Below, piece after piece: positions 7,848-16,717 of a stretch of DNA of 39,851 nucleotides; the stretch's first letter is position 1; every line of letters starts with the position of its first letter. Below the pieces are notes generated by a model. The model saw only the letters and a list, made by a program, of their open reading frames with translations. It was not told the origin of the DNA and searched no databases. Both the position numbers and the translations under genes were made by a program. Origin of the DNA: DATEHQ01 sp035279525 (GTDB lineage Bacteria > Chloroflexota > Dormibacteria > Dormibacterales > Dormibacteraceae); assembly GCA_035279525.1 (NCBI GenBank), contig DATEHQ010000060.1, positions 1 to 39,851 on the forward strand. Direction: 5' to 3'.

Positions 7848-8840
7848 ATGGGCGCCATCGTGCGGCGGCTGGCGGTCTATGTGCTCGCCGCGTGGGTGGC
7901 CATCACCGTCAGCTTCCTGCTGCCGCGCGTGGTCCCCGGGAATCCTGTCGCCGGCGCGGTGGCCCGGGCCTCGCAATCGGGCAGCTGCAACGAGCAGTGC
8001 GTGATCGCGGTCGAGGAACAGCTCGGCTTCGACTCGCACCAGAGCCTCTGGGACCAGTACGTGCAGTACGTCGGCAACCTCGCCCAGGGCAACCTGGGGC
8101 GGTCCTGGTCCGAGAACGCGCCGGTCGGCAGCCTGATCGTCTCCTACCTGCCATGGACGCTGGTCTTGCTGGGGGTCGCGACCACGCTCGCGTTCCTGGT
8201 CGCCACGGCGCTGGGCACCGTGCTCGCCTGGCGCCGCGGTTCGTGGACCGACTGGTTGATCCCGGGCGTGACCTTCTTCCAGGCCATCCCTTACTTCTTC
8301 CTCGCCCTCGTGATCGTGCTCATCCTCGGTCAGACCGGAACGATGCTCAGGTGGTTCCCCAGCCTCTTCGGCTACGACATATTCACCGTCACCCCCGGCT
8401 GGAACCTGCCCTACATACAGAGCGTGGTGAGCCACGCCGTGCTTCCCCTGCTGACCGTGTTCCTCGCCTCCACCGCCGGCTTCACCATGGCCATGCGCAA
8501 CCAGGTGATCACGACGATGGACGAGGACTACGTCATCGTCGCCCACGCCAAGGGACTCTCCACGCTTCGCGTGATCTGGTACGCGGCGCGGAATGCGCTG
8601 CTGCCTGTTGTTTCCAATTTCACGATCGCCCTGAGCCTGATAGTGGCGGGACAGATCCTGGTCGAGATCGTCTTCAACTATCCCGGCATCGGCTTTCACC
8701 TCTTCGACGCCCTGGGGAAGCTCGACTACTCCCTCGTCCAGGGCATCTTCGTGGTCATCACGCTGGTCGTGCTCCTGATCAACCTGCTCGCCGACGTCGT
8801 GTACGTGATGCTCGACCCCAGGGCGAGGCAGCTGGCGTGA
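7848..8840 (+). CDS. ABC importer permease, DppB/OppB type
   Basis: First transmembrane subunit (330 aa) of a peptide/nickel/oligosaccharide-class ABC importer. The N-terminus IVRRLAVYVLAAWVAITVSF and the following PRVVPGNPV are the usual start of DppB proteins. An extracytoplasmic region (residues about 40-95) precedes about five further membrane helices. The cytoplasmic coupling loop contains DEDYVIVAHAKGLSTLRVI, the EAA-like contact site for the ATPase. The end LLADVVYVMLDPRAR is also typical. The ATG at 7848 follows the LacI stop by 2 bp with GGACGG upstream. It works with the fused permease-ATPase downstream. The substrate is not set by this subunit; the GH3 and beta-helix genes point to beta-gluco-oligosaccharides. 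Confidence 0.93.
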   Translation: MGAIVRRLAVYVLAAWVAITVSFLLPRVVPGNPVAGAVARASQSGSCNEQCVIAVEEQLGFDSHQSLWDQYVQYVGNLAQGNLGRSWSENAPVGSLIVSYLPWTLVLLGVATTLAFLVATALGTVLAWRRGSWTDWLIPGVTFFQAIPYFFLALVIVLILGQTGTMLRWFPSLFGYDIFTVTPGWNLPYIQSVVSHAVLPLLTVFLASTAGFTMAMRNQVITTMDEDYVIVAHAKGLSTLRVIWYAARNALLPVVSNFTIALSLIVAGQILVEIVFNYPGIGFHLFDALGKLDYSLVQGIFVVITLVVLLINLLADVVYVMLDPRARQLA

Positions 8841-8844
8841 GTCG

Positions 8845-11067
8845 ATGACGATCGACACCACGTCGCTGATCGCGCCGCCTTCCGGCCCCGCGCCGGGCGT
8901 GGTGGCTCTCCACCGGCAGCGAATCCTGCGCGTGCCGCGCTCCCCGAAGGTCGTCGCCGGCCTTGTCGTCGTGGGCATATTCGGCGTGGTCGCGGTGATC
9001 GGACGATGGATCACCCCGTATTCGCCGAACGCGACGGACGTGCAGCACTGGGTGCAGCACGTGCTGGTGGAGGGCACCGGACCGGGCACCCCCTTCCCGG
9101 CCAACTACTACCCATTGCCCCTGCCGCCGTCGAGCACGCACTGGCTGGGCACGACCGTCTTCGCGCAGGACGCGTTCTCCCAGGTCGTCGCTTCGACGCA
9201 GGCGACGATGTTCGTCGGCCTGCTCGCGGCCGCGCTCGCGACTGTGCTCTCGATCGTCGTCGGAGTGACGGGCGGCTACATCGGCGGGACCACCGACGAG
9301 GTCCTGTCGCTGGTCGCCAACGTGTTCCTCGCCATCCCGGGCCTGCCCCTGCTGATCGTGCTGGCCGACTACGTCCCATCCGCCGGCTCGAGCATCCTGC
9401 TCGTGGCCGCGATCATCGCGGTCACGACGTGGGCCTACAGCGCACGCACCCTACGCGCCATGACCCTCTCACTGCGCAACCGCGACTTCGTGGAGGCGGC
9501 GCGCGTCTCGGGCGAAGGGCGCCTGCGGATCATCGTCGCCGAGATCGTGCCCAACCTCGTACCGCTCATCGCCGCCTCGTTTCTCTTCACCACCCTGACC
9601 GCGATTGGCGCGTACGTCGCTCTGGCGTTCCTGGGCCTCGCCGGCTCGCCGACGTCGTCGCCTCCCGGTCTGTGGAACTGGGGCGAGATGCTCCGCGAAG
9701 GTTTTTCCAACAACGCCGTGCGCGGCGGCTGGTGGTGGTGGTGGGCGCCGCCAGGCGTCTGCGTCGCGCTGCTCGGCACCGGCCTCGCTCTGCTCAATTT
9801 CGGCATCGACGAGTTCATCAACCCGCGCCTGCGCGTCGCGGGCCTGACTCGGAAGACGGCGAAGGCAGCCGGCATCAAACCCCATGCCACGCTCGGGGCG
9901 ACGCCGGTGGTGCGGCAGGTCCTCGCGGTCAACAAGGCGGCGGGCGTTCCTGCTCCAGGAAGGGCGATCCCTGGACTGCCCGAGCCGGTGCTCGAGATCC
10001 GTGGCCTTTCGATCGATTACGGCGCCGGCGACGAGGCCGTGCACGCGGTGGTCGATTGTGACCTCGTGCTGCGCCGCGGCCGCGTGCTGGGGCTGGCCGG
10101 TGAGAGCGGGAGCGGCAAGACGACCCTCGCCATGGCCGCGATCCGGCTCCTGCGCACGCCCGCATTGATCGTCGGAGGCAGCGTGCTGTTCCACTCGAAA
10201 CCATTCACGGGCGACGGCCCGAAGGGGACCGTCGACATGCTTGCCGCCTCGCCTGACCAGCTGCGCAAGGTGCGTTGGTCTGAGATCGCCGTCGTGCTGC
10301 AGAGCGCGCTCAATGCGCTCAACCCTGTCATCTCCCTGGGGGCGCAGTTCGAAGACCTGCTCCGCGTGCACCGCGCGCACCTCACGCCTGCCGACCGGCG
10401 CAACAAGGCTGCGCAGCTGCTGGAGATGGTCGGCATGAGCCCGGACCGGCTGCGCAGCTACCCGCACGAGCTCTCGGGCGGCATGCGCCAGCGCGCGATG
10501 ATCGCGATGGCCCTCGCGCTCGAGCCCCAGGTCATGATCCTCGACGAACCGACCACGGCTCTCGACGTGGTGACGCAGCGGGAGATCCTGGAGGAGCTGA
10601 TGGCGCTGCGCGACCGGCTCGGGTTCGCCGCGCTCTTCATCACGCACGACCTGTCGCTCCTGGTCGAGATCGCGGACGACATCGCGGTCATGTACGCTGG
10701 CCGCCTCATGGAGCGCGCGCCCGCGGCGTCGCTGTTCCGCGCGCCGCGCCTCCCTTACACGTACGGCCTCCTCAACTGCTTTCCGCCCATGCACGGGAAG
10801 CGGGTGCCGATGGAGGGCATCCCGGGGTCGCCGCCTGACGTGCACGACCTGCCCAAGGGGTGCGCTTTCAACCCTCGCTGCAGGTGGGCGATGCCGAAGT
10901 GTCGCGAAGAGCTGCCACAGCTCGCCCCGATCGGCGGCACGACACGCGACGTGGCGTGCTGGCTGCACCGCGACGGCGCCATCGTTCCCGCCGAGCTGTC
11001 GAAGCCCGATCCGCCGTCCACGGCGACCTCGCCGGCGCCGCGACTGGTGGGGGAGAGGGTGCAGTGA
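8845..11067 (+). CDS. Fused ABC permease-ATPase (DppC-DppD type)
   Basis: One 740-aa protein carries two importer subunits. Residues about 1-335 are a DppC-type permease. It has a first helix at about 37-55, the coupling-loop EAARVSGEGRLRIIVAEIVP near 217, a run of five Trp before the last helix, and the DppC-like end FGIDEFINPRLRV. A linker of about 50 residues follows. Residues about 383-720 are a DppD-type ATPase with Walker A GESGSGKTT (419-427), signature LSGGMRQ (543-549), Walker B VMILDEP (563-569), switch His601 and the C-terminal Cys-rich oligopeptide-transporter motif (CAFNPRCRW). No stop, frameshift or internal start signal separates the halves. These parts are normally separate genes. 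It starts 4 bp after dppB and overlaps the next ATPase gene by 4 bp. Confidence 0.93.
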   Translation: MTIDTTSLIAPPSGPAPGVVALHRQRILRVPRSPKVVAGLVVVGIFGVVAVIGRWITPYSPNATDVQHWVQHVLVEGTGPGTPFPANYYPLPLPPSSTHWLGTTVFAQDAFSQVVASTQATMFVGLLAAALATVLSIVVGVTGGYIGGTTDEVLSLVANVFLAIPGLPLLIVLADYVPSAGSSILLVAAIIAVTTWAYSARTLRAMTLSLRNRDFVEAARVSGEGRLRIIVAEIVPNLVPLIAASFLFTTLTAIGAYVALAFLGLAGSPTSSPPGLWNWGEMLREGFSNNAVRGGWWWWWAPPGVCVALLGTGLALLNFGIDEFINPRLRVAGLTRKTAKAAGIKPHATLGATPVVRQVLAVNKAAGVPAPGRAIPGLPEPVLEIRGLSIDYGAGDEAVHAVVDCDLVLRRGRVLGLAGESGSGKTTLAMAAIRLLRTPALIVGGSVLFHSKPFTGDGPKGTVDMLAASPDQLRKVRWSEIAVVLQSALNALNPVISLGAQFEDLLRVHRAHLTPADRRNKAAQLLEMVGMSPDRLRSYPHELSGGMRQRAMIAMALALEPQVMILDEPTTALDVVTQREILEELMALRDRLGFAALFITHDLSLLVEIADDIAVMYAGRLMERAPAASLFRAPRLPYTYGLLNCFPPMHGKRVPMEGIPGSPPDVHDLPKGCAFNPRCRWAMPKCREELPQLAPIGGTTRDVACWLHRDGAIVPAELSKPDPPSTATSPAPRLVGERVQ

Positions 11068-12155
11068 GCGACCCCAAGGCGACCGCGCCTGTGCTCGAAG
11101 GCCGTGACCTCGTGAAGCTCTTCTGGGTCAAGCAGGGCCGCGGGCCGTTCGCGCGCAAGGTCCCGGTTCACGCGGTGGAGAAGGTATCGATTCGCCTGGA
11201 CGCCGGCCGCGTGACCGGCGTGGTCGGTGAGAGCGGCGCGGGCAAGACCACGGTCGGCCGCCTGCTGGCGCAGATCATCAAGCCCGACGGCGGCCAGGTG
11301 CTGATCGACGGCAAGGCCGCGCCGGCGGGCAGGCCCAAGTCGTACGCGGCGCGAGTGCAGATGGTGTTCCAGGATCCATTCGCCTCGCTCAACCCGGTGC
11401 ACCGCGTGCGCTACCACCTCGAGCGCCCGCTCGAGATCCACCACATGGCCGGCGGCAACGTGCAAGGGGCGGTCGCGGACCTCCTCGGCCGCGTGAACCT
11501 GAAGCCGCCCGACCATTTCACCGCAAAGTTTCCGCACGAGCTCTCGGGCGGCCAGCGGCAGCGAGTGGCCATTGCGCGCGCCCTTGCGGTCAGGCCGAAG
11601 GTGCTCATCGCCGACGAGCCGGTCTCGATGCTCGACGTGTCGATCCGGCTGGGGGTGCTCAACCTGCTGGCCGGCCTGCGTGACCGCGAGCACCTCGCGA
11701 TCATGTACATCACCCACGACATCGCGTCGGCCCGCTACCTCGCCGACACGATCATGGTGATGTACGCCGGGCAATTGGTGGAATCCGGCTCGAGCGTCGA
11801 CATCACGGACCATCCCGCGCATCCGTACACACAGCTTCTGCTGTCGGCGGCGCCTGACCCGGACCGCGCACAGCCACCGCGCCTCGAAGGGCGCGGCGCG
11901 CCGCCGAGCCTCAGCGCGCCGCCGAGCGGGTGCCGATTTCATCCCCGATGTCCTTTCGCGATGGACATCTGCAGGCGCCAGGTGCCGCCGAGCGTCGCCG
12001 TCTCGGCGGGCCACACCTCGGCGTGCTGGCTTCACGTTGACCCCGCTCAGCGCCAGTCGAGCGAGAACGGCGTTTCGGCGATGGCGATCACGAGCGGTCC
12101 GGCTGCTGGCGCCGGCCCAACCGGATCACTCGACAGAGATACGAAAAAGAGGTGA
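11064..12155 (+). CDS. ABC importer ATPase, DppF/OppF type
   Basis: Second ATPase (363 aa) of the importer. It shows Walker A GESGAGKTT (55-63), Q-loop VFQDPFASLNPVHRV, signature LSGGQRQRVAIARAL and Walker B VLIADEPVSMLDVSIR. The switch is YITHDIASARYLAD, and the C-terminal HPYTQLLLSAAPDPD and CRFHPRCPFAMDIC motifs complete the family pattern. The PVSMLDVSIR form of the Walker B region is frequent in importers of oligosaccharides as well as peptides. The start GTG at 11064 overlaps the previous stop (GTGA) and follows GGGAGAGGG, so the two ATPases are translationally coupled. It would pair with the ATPase half of the fusion protein as a heterodimer at the membrane. Confidence 0.95.
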   Translation: MSDPKATAPVLEGRDLVKLFWVKQGRGPFARKVPVHAVEKVSIRLDAGRVTGVVGESGAGKTTVGRLLAQIIKPDGGQVLIDGKAAPAGRPKSYAARVQMVFQDPFASLNPVHRVRYHLERPLEIHHMAGGNVQGAVADLLGRVNLKPPDHFTAKFPHELSGGQRQRVAIARALAVRPKVLIADEPVSMLDVSIRLGVLNLLAGLRDREHLAIMYITHDIASARYLADTIMVMYAGQLVESGSSVDITDHPAHPYTQLLLSAAPDPDRAQPPRLEGRGAPPSLSAPPSGCRFHPRCPFAMDICRRQVPPSVAVSAGHTSACWLHVDPAQRQSSENGVSAMAITSGPAAGAGPTGSLDRDTKKR

Positions 12156-12161
12156 GGAAGT

Positions 12162-12278
12162 ATGGGTTTGCGTCTGTCGTTTCGGTCTCCGCCGCGGGGG
12201 GCCGTCGGATCCCTCGTCGTCCTGTGCCGGTGGCCGCAGTGTTTGCACGCCGCGGAGGGCGTGCCGTCATGGAGGTGA
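12162..12278 (+). CDS. Possible 38-aa small protein or coupling ORF
   Basis: A short open frame (MGLRLSFRSPPRGAVGSL at its start) with a strong Shine-Dalgarno sequence, GGTGAGGAAG ending 1 nt before the ATG. It fills the space between the DppF-type ATPase and the binding protein, and its stop TGA lies 7 nt before the next ATG, inside that gene's GGAGGTGA ribosome site. The protein has no recognisable domain and may not be functional. Its translation could tune ribosome access to the binding-protein gene. The frame contains a 7-bp stem (GCACGCC/GGCGTGC, 12245-12264), which may act as an mRNA stabiliser upstream of the highly expressed binding protein. Confidence 0.25.
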   Translation: MGLRLSFRSPPRGAVGSLVVLCRWPQCLHAAEGVPSWR

Positions 12279-12285
12279 CGTATAG

Positions 12286-14082
12286 ATGAATTCGAGACTG
12301 TTCAGGGGCTTGCTCGGCGCGGCCGCGCTCGCCATCGTGGTGAGCAGCTGCCAGTCGTCGACACCCACAAACTCAAACTCGGGCGGCAAGCCGCTGATCG
12401 CGGAGCCGACCACCGGCGTCACGTTCTCCGACGACTTCAACCCGTATGACACCAACTCGGTGATGTCTTCAATGGGCACCCGCAGCCTGGTGAACGAACC
12501 GCTCGTGGAGTTCGACCAGCTCGACCCGACGGACGCCGGTACGCACTACTGGCTCGCCACTGCTTTCGCGTTTCAGAACAGTGGCAAGGACCTGCAGATC
12601 ACGATCCGCCAGAACGTGAAGTTCAGCGACGGCTCGAGCTTCGGGCCGGCCGATGTCGCGGCGACATACAAGATGCTGATGAATCCGAAGGCTGACGCTT
12701 ACGGCGTACCGACGCAGGCTTCAGACCCGACCGTCAGCGGCAACAACGTGACCCTTCACTTCCAGACCCCGCAGTACACGGGCCTGTACCCGATCCTCGG
12801 CACCACCTACGTCGTCAAGGCCTCGGTGGCCAGCCAGATCGCGGCCAACCCGACGATGCAGATCACGAACCCCGTCGGCACAGGTCCCTTCATGCTCTTG
12901 TCGTACACGAGCTCTCTGATCAAGTGGAAGCCGAACCCGAACTACTGGGGCGGCACGCCGCCAGAGTCGGAGATCGACACCCCGGCCATCGCCACCAACG
13001 CCGCCGCGAGCGACGCCCTCGTCAGCGGCCAGCTCGATTGGGCCGGCAATGACATCCCCAACGTGTACGCCAACTACGTCAACCTCAACCCGCAGACCAA
13101 CCACGCCTGGTTTGCCTCAGGCAACACCGTCGTGCTGTGGTTCAACCTGAACGCCGGCAACGGCGGCGCGACGGGCATCAGCGACGTGGCGGTCCGCAAG
13201 GCCGTCTCGTACGGAATCGACCGCAACGCGCTCGCGCTCCTGGGTGAGTCCGGCTACGAGCTGCCGGCCAAGTCCTCGAGCGCCCTCATCCTGCCCAACC
13301 AGAAGGCTTTCCTGCCGTCCGACGGCAGCCTGAACGCCGATCTCTCCACCGCCGGCAACGTACCCGACGCCGCGGCGGCGAAGGCCGCGGGCCTGGCCGC
13401 TGGCGACGACGTCTACGACATCCTCAAGGGCGGCGGTTGGACGCCACCCGCCTCCTCGCGCTACGACTCCGGCACCGGCACGTTCAAGTCCGGCGGCAAC
13501 TGCGATGGCAGCAACCGCGCAAACTGCTGGACCAAGGGCGGGCAGATCATCAAGTTCTCCGTCTACGACCCAGTTCCGTTCTCCGACTACTGGGAGAACG
13601 CGAGCCTGATGTCCCAGGAGCTCCAGCCGCTTGGAATGGACGTGACCACCAAGCCGGCGCAGGGCTACTCGGACTGGAACACGACGCTCACCTCGAACCC
13701 GTCCGGCTGGCAGACGGCCATCCACTGGGGCAACGGCGGGAGCATCCCGTACATCCAGCTCCAGGACTGGCTCGACAGCTCGAGCCAGACGTCCGCCGCG
13801 CACTACGTCGGGTACAACAACCCGGCGGCGGTGACGGCCCTCCAGAAGTACGCCGGCATCGACCCGAGCGACACGACCAACCTCTACCCGGCCGTCCAGA
13901 CCCTCGAGCAGCTGATGTCGAAGGACATTCCTGAGGCTCCGCTCCTTTACGGCGCCGACTGGAACGTTTACAGCAGCGCGAAGTACACCGGATGGCCGAA
14001 CCAGTCGCACCCGTACATGAACCCGTCTCCCAGCGACCCGCAGATGGCGTACATCCTGATGCAGCTCAAGCCGGTTTCCTAG
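12286..14082 (+). CDS. Extracellular solute-binding lipoprotein, family 5
   Basis: The 598-aa substrate receptor of the importer, anchored outside the cell membrane by lipid on Cys22 (signal LLGAAALAIVVSSC). The mature part is a family 5 (SBP_bac_5) binding protein. It shows LVNEPLVEFDQLDP, ITIRQNVKFSDGSSFGPADV, NPVGTGPFMLLSY, KWKPNPNYWGG and VRKAVSYGIDRNALALLGES in the usual order. Family members bind peptides, nickel or oligosaccharides. The ATG at 12286 has a near-consensus site GGAGGTGA (12271-12278). The neighbours argue for a cello- or laminari-oligosaccharide ligand, but nothing in the sequence itself fixes this. Confidence 0.93.
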   Translation: MNSRLFRGLLGAAALAIVVSSCQSSTPTNSNSGGKPLIAEPTTGVTFSDDFNPYDTNSVMSSMGTRSLVNEPLVEFDQLDPTDAGTHYWLATAFAFQNSGKDLQITIRQNVKFSDGSSFGPADVAATYKMLMNPKADAYGVPTQASDPTVSGNNVTLHFQTPQYTGLYPILGTTYVVKASVASQIAANPTMQITNPVGTGPFMLLSYTSSLIKWKPNPNYWGGTPPESEIDTPAIATNAAASDALVSGQLDWAGNDIPNVYANYVNLNPQTNHAWFASGNTVVLWFNLNAGNGGATGISDVAVRKAVSYGIDRNALALLGESGYELPAKSSSALILPNQKAFLPSDGSLNADLSTAGNVPDAAAAKAAGLAAGDDVYDILKGGGWTPPASSRYDSGTGTFKSGGNCDGSNRANCWTKGGQIIKFSVYDPVPFSDYWENASLMSQELQPLGMDVTTKPAQGYSDWNTTLTSNPSGWQTAIHWGNGGSIPYIQLQDWLDSSSQTSAAHYVGYNNPAAVTALQKYAGIDPSDTTNLYPAVQTLEQLMSKDIPEAPLLYGADWNVYSSAKYTGWPNQSHPYMNPSPSDPQMAYILMQLKPVS

Positions 14083-14165
14083 CCACAGTTGATCAAGGCC
14101 CATCGCACCGATGGGCGGCCCTGGTCCGGCCGGCGTCTCGCCGGCCGGACACCCGGGTCCGCCAC

Positions 14166-16631
14166 ATGATCGCCACCGAAGAGTCGGGCCTCGTGGCTCG
14201 GCTGAACCTGGAACAGAAGGTCCGCCTGCTCACCGGCGCGGACGGATGGAGGCTGTACAGCGAGGACTCGATCGGCCTGCGCACGATCGTCATGTCCGAC
14301 GGCCCCGCCGGTGTGCGCGGCACCAGCTTCGACCCCGACCATCCATCGTCGTCGCTGCCCTGCCCCGTAGCCATCGCCTCGACGTGGGACGAGCAGCTCG
14401 TGCGCGAGCTCGCCGCCGCCCTGGGCCACGAAGCGCGGGCCAAAGGGGTCGACGTGCTGCTCGCCCCGACCGTCAACATCATCCGAACGCCGCTCAGCGG
14501 GCGCGGCTTCGAATGCTTTTCCGAGGATCCTCTCCTCAGCGCGCGGATGGCGGTCGCATACGTGCGTGGAGTGCAGGAGGCCGGCGTTGCGGCGACCGTC
14601 AAGCACTTCGTCGCCAACGACTCGGAAACCGAGCGGCGCACCTACGACGCGCACATCAGCGAGAGCGTGCTGCGCGAGATCTACCTCGCTCCTTTCGAGG
14701 CATGCGTCACAGAGGCTGACGTGGCGCTGGTGATGGCAGCCTACAACTCCGTCAACGGCGCTTTCATGACCGCCAATCGGTCGCTGCTCCACGACCTTCT
14801 CAAGGGCGAGTGGGCGTTTCGTGGGGTGGTCGTCTCCGACTGGTCGGCCACCTACACCACCGCCGCGAGCGCGCGGGCTGGACTCGACATCGTCATGCCG
14901 GGGCCGGCAGGTCCCTGGGGCGACGCACTGGTCGCCGCGGTGAGGGGGGGTGAGGTTGACGAGGACGACGTCGACGACAAAGTCTCGCGGCTGATGGTCC
15001 TCGCGAGGCGCGTGGGCGCGCTCGACGGGTCGGCCGACGGCGAACTCGTTCACCGCTTCGACGAGAGGCCCGCGTTGGTCGATCCCGAGCTCTTGCGCCA
15101 GGCCACGGCGCGCTCCTTCGTGCTGCTTGCCAACCCGCGTGGCCTGCTGCCGATTCGTGCCGGCAGCCTCGAGCGCGTGGCGCTCATCGGTCCCAACGCG
15201 GTCGAGCCACAGACGCAGGGCGGCGGCAGCATCCGCGTCCTGCCGGTCGCCTCGGCGCCGCTGGCGGACGCGCTGGGCGACGCGCTCGACGCGTTCGTCA
15301 CAGTCCACCAGGGGTGCATCACCAGCGCGACCATCGCCGCGCCGCCGGAGGGCAGCCTGCACGACCCTGTCACCGGCAGGATCGGCATGCGGGTCCAGGT
15401 ACGGACGGCGGATGGCTCGGTAGTCCACGACGCGCCGTTTCCCAAGAACGTGGTCACGTGGTGGGACGGCCTGCCGCCCGCGGTGCACAGGCCCGGCTCA
15501 GAGGTGATCCTCAGGGCCAGGTACCGCCCGCCGGTCGACGGACCATATGTCCTGGGAGCCGCCGGCGTCGGCGTCCTGCGGGTGATCGTCGACGGCACCC
15601 AGGTCGCGCAGGAAACGACGGTGCCGCCGCGCGACGCCGTCGAGGCGCTGTCGAAGCCGCCGGAGCTTCGAGTGCCGCTGCGGCTGCGCTCCGGCCATGA
15701 AGTCGACCTGCGGATCGAGCACCGGCCGGGAGCAAGAGGCCCCGAAGAGGGATTCGCGTCGCTCCGGCTCGGCATCGGTCCCGAGCTGCACGACGACAGG
15801 CTCATCGCCGATGCGGTCATCGCCGCGGCCGAGGCCGACCTGGCGGTCGTCGTCGTCGGTTCCGCGGACGGTACCGAGAGCGAGGGCTACGACCGCGAGA
15901 GCATGGTCCTGCCCGGCCGCCAGGACGAGCTCGTCACGCGCGTCGCATCCGCCAATCCGAACACCGTCGTCGTGGTCAACTCGGGCATGCCGGTTCTGAT
16001 GCCGTGGGCCGCCGAAGTGGCGGCGATCATCCAGGTCTGGTTCCCGGGCCAGGCGTTCGGCGAAGCGCTCTCCGACGTGCTGTCCGGTGCCGCCGAGCCG
16101 GGCGGGCGGCTTCCGGTCTCGATGCCGCGCGAAGCAGCCGACTCACCGGTGCTGAGCGCGCGGCCGGACCGCGGCGAGCTGGTGTACTCGGAGGGTCTGC
16201 TCGTCGGCTACCGGGGCTACGACCGCCGAGGAACGGAGCCGCTGTTCAGCTTCGGTCACGGCCTCGGCTACACCGAGTGGTCCTACGAAGCGATGACCAC
16301 CGGCGCGCACGCCATCCGCGCCGGCGATGACCTTTCGGTCGAGGTGAGCGTGCGCAACACGGGCAGTCGCACGGGCCGTGAGGTGGTGCAGCTCTACCTG
16401 GAGCGCCCAGACGACGAGCCGAGCCGGCCGGTCCGCGCTCTGTGCGCCTTCTCGTCGATCTCGGCGGGGGGCGGCGAAACGGCGGTGGCGCGCCTCGAAG
16501 TCCCGGCCCGCGCCTTCGCGCGATACGACGAGGCACGTCGCGAGTGGAGGTTCGCGCCTGGTGTGTACAGGCTGCGCGCGGGACGATCGTCGCGCGACCT
16601 GAGCTTGAGCTCGGAGGTGATGTTGCGCTGA
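14166..16631 (+). CDS. Glycoside hydrolase family 3 (beta-glucosidase type)
   Basis: An 821-aa GH3 enzyme, without a signal peptide, that would split imported beta-linked oligosaccharides in the cytoplasm. Domain order: a (beta/alpha)8-like catalytic domain with VKHFVANDSETERR (Lys146-His147) and the nucleophile Asp225 in VVVSDWSATYT. The second alpha/beta domain follows (SFVLLANPRGLLPI). It holds an inserted PA14-like domain at about 400-560 (RARYRPPVDGPYVLG, GVLRVIVDGTQV). The domain then resumes (VVVVGSADGTESEGYDRESM, VVVVNSGMPVLMPW), and a C-terminal fibronectin-III-like domain ends the protein (VSVRNTGSRTGREVVQLYL). GH3 with a PA14 insert is typical of beta-glucosidases. The ATG at 14166 is the first start beyond the upstream stop that keeps the whole domain; its ribosome site is weak. 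It lies 83 bp after the binding-protein gene. Confidence 0.93.
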   Translation: MIATEESGLVARLNLEQKVRLLTGADGWRLYSEDSIGLRTIVMSDGPAGVRGTSFDPDHPSSSLPCPVAIASTWDEQLVRELAAALGHEARAKGVDVLLAPTVNIIRTPLSGRGFECFSEDPLLSARMAVAYVRGVQEAGVAATVKHFVANDSETERRTYDAHISESVLREIYLAPFEACVTEADVALVMAAYNSVNGAFMTANRSLLHDLLKGEWAFRGVVVSDWSATYTTAASARAGLDIVMPGPAGPWGDALVAAVRGGEVDEDDVDDKVSRLMVLARRVGALDGSADGELVHRFDERPALVDPELLRQATARSFVLLANPRGLLPIRAGSLERVALIGPNAVEPQTQGGGSIRVLPVASAPLADALGDALDAFVTVHQGCITSATIAAPPEGSLHDPVTGRIGMRVQVRTADGSVVHDAPFPKNVVTWWDGLPPAVHRPGSEVILRARYRPPVDGPYVLGAAGVGVLRVIVDGTQVAQETTVPPRDAVEALSKPPELRVPLRLRSGHEVDLRIEHRPGARGPEEGFASLRLGIGPELHDDRLIADAVIAAAEADLAVVVVGSADGTESEGYDRESMVLPGRQDELVTRVASANPNTVVVVNSGMPVLMPWAAEVAAIIQVWFPGQAFGEALSDVLSGAAEPGGRLPVSMPREAADSPVLSARPDRGELVYSEGLLVGYRGYDRRGTEPLFSFGHGLGYTEWSYEAMTTGAHAIRAGDDLSVEVSVRNTGSRTGREVVQLYLERPDDEPSRPVRALCAFSSISAGGGETAVARLEVPARAFARYDEARREWRFAPGVYRLRAGRSSRDLSLSSEVMLR

Positions 16632-16717
16632 GTTAAGGGGAGTGGGGGCTTTGTCGAATGTGCCGGTCGGGGGGCCGGCGTGGGGCTGCTGCGGATTCGA
16701 AGATGAGGTGAAGAATC

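Noticed and set aside
7704..9104. 466-codon open frame on the minus strand
   Set aside because: It runs antisense to LacI and two permease genes with clear family motifs; its translation is low-complexity Arg/Glu/Asp/His-rich sequence typical of antisense frames in high-GC DNA. The same applies to minus-strand frames at 9469-10968, 10755-12035, 19009-21117, 25090-26247 and 27345-28649.
13992..14165. Longer N-terminus for the GH3 enzyme
   Set aside because: It would overlap the end of the binding-protein gene by 91 nt and adds sequence with no GH3 features; the ATG at 14166 keeps the full domain.
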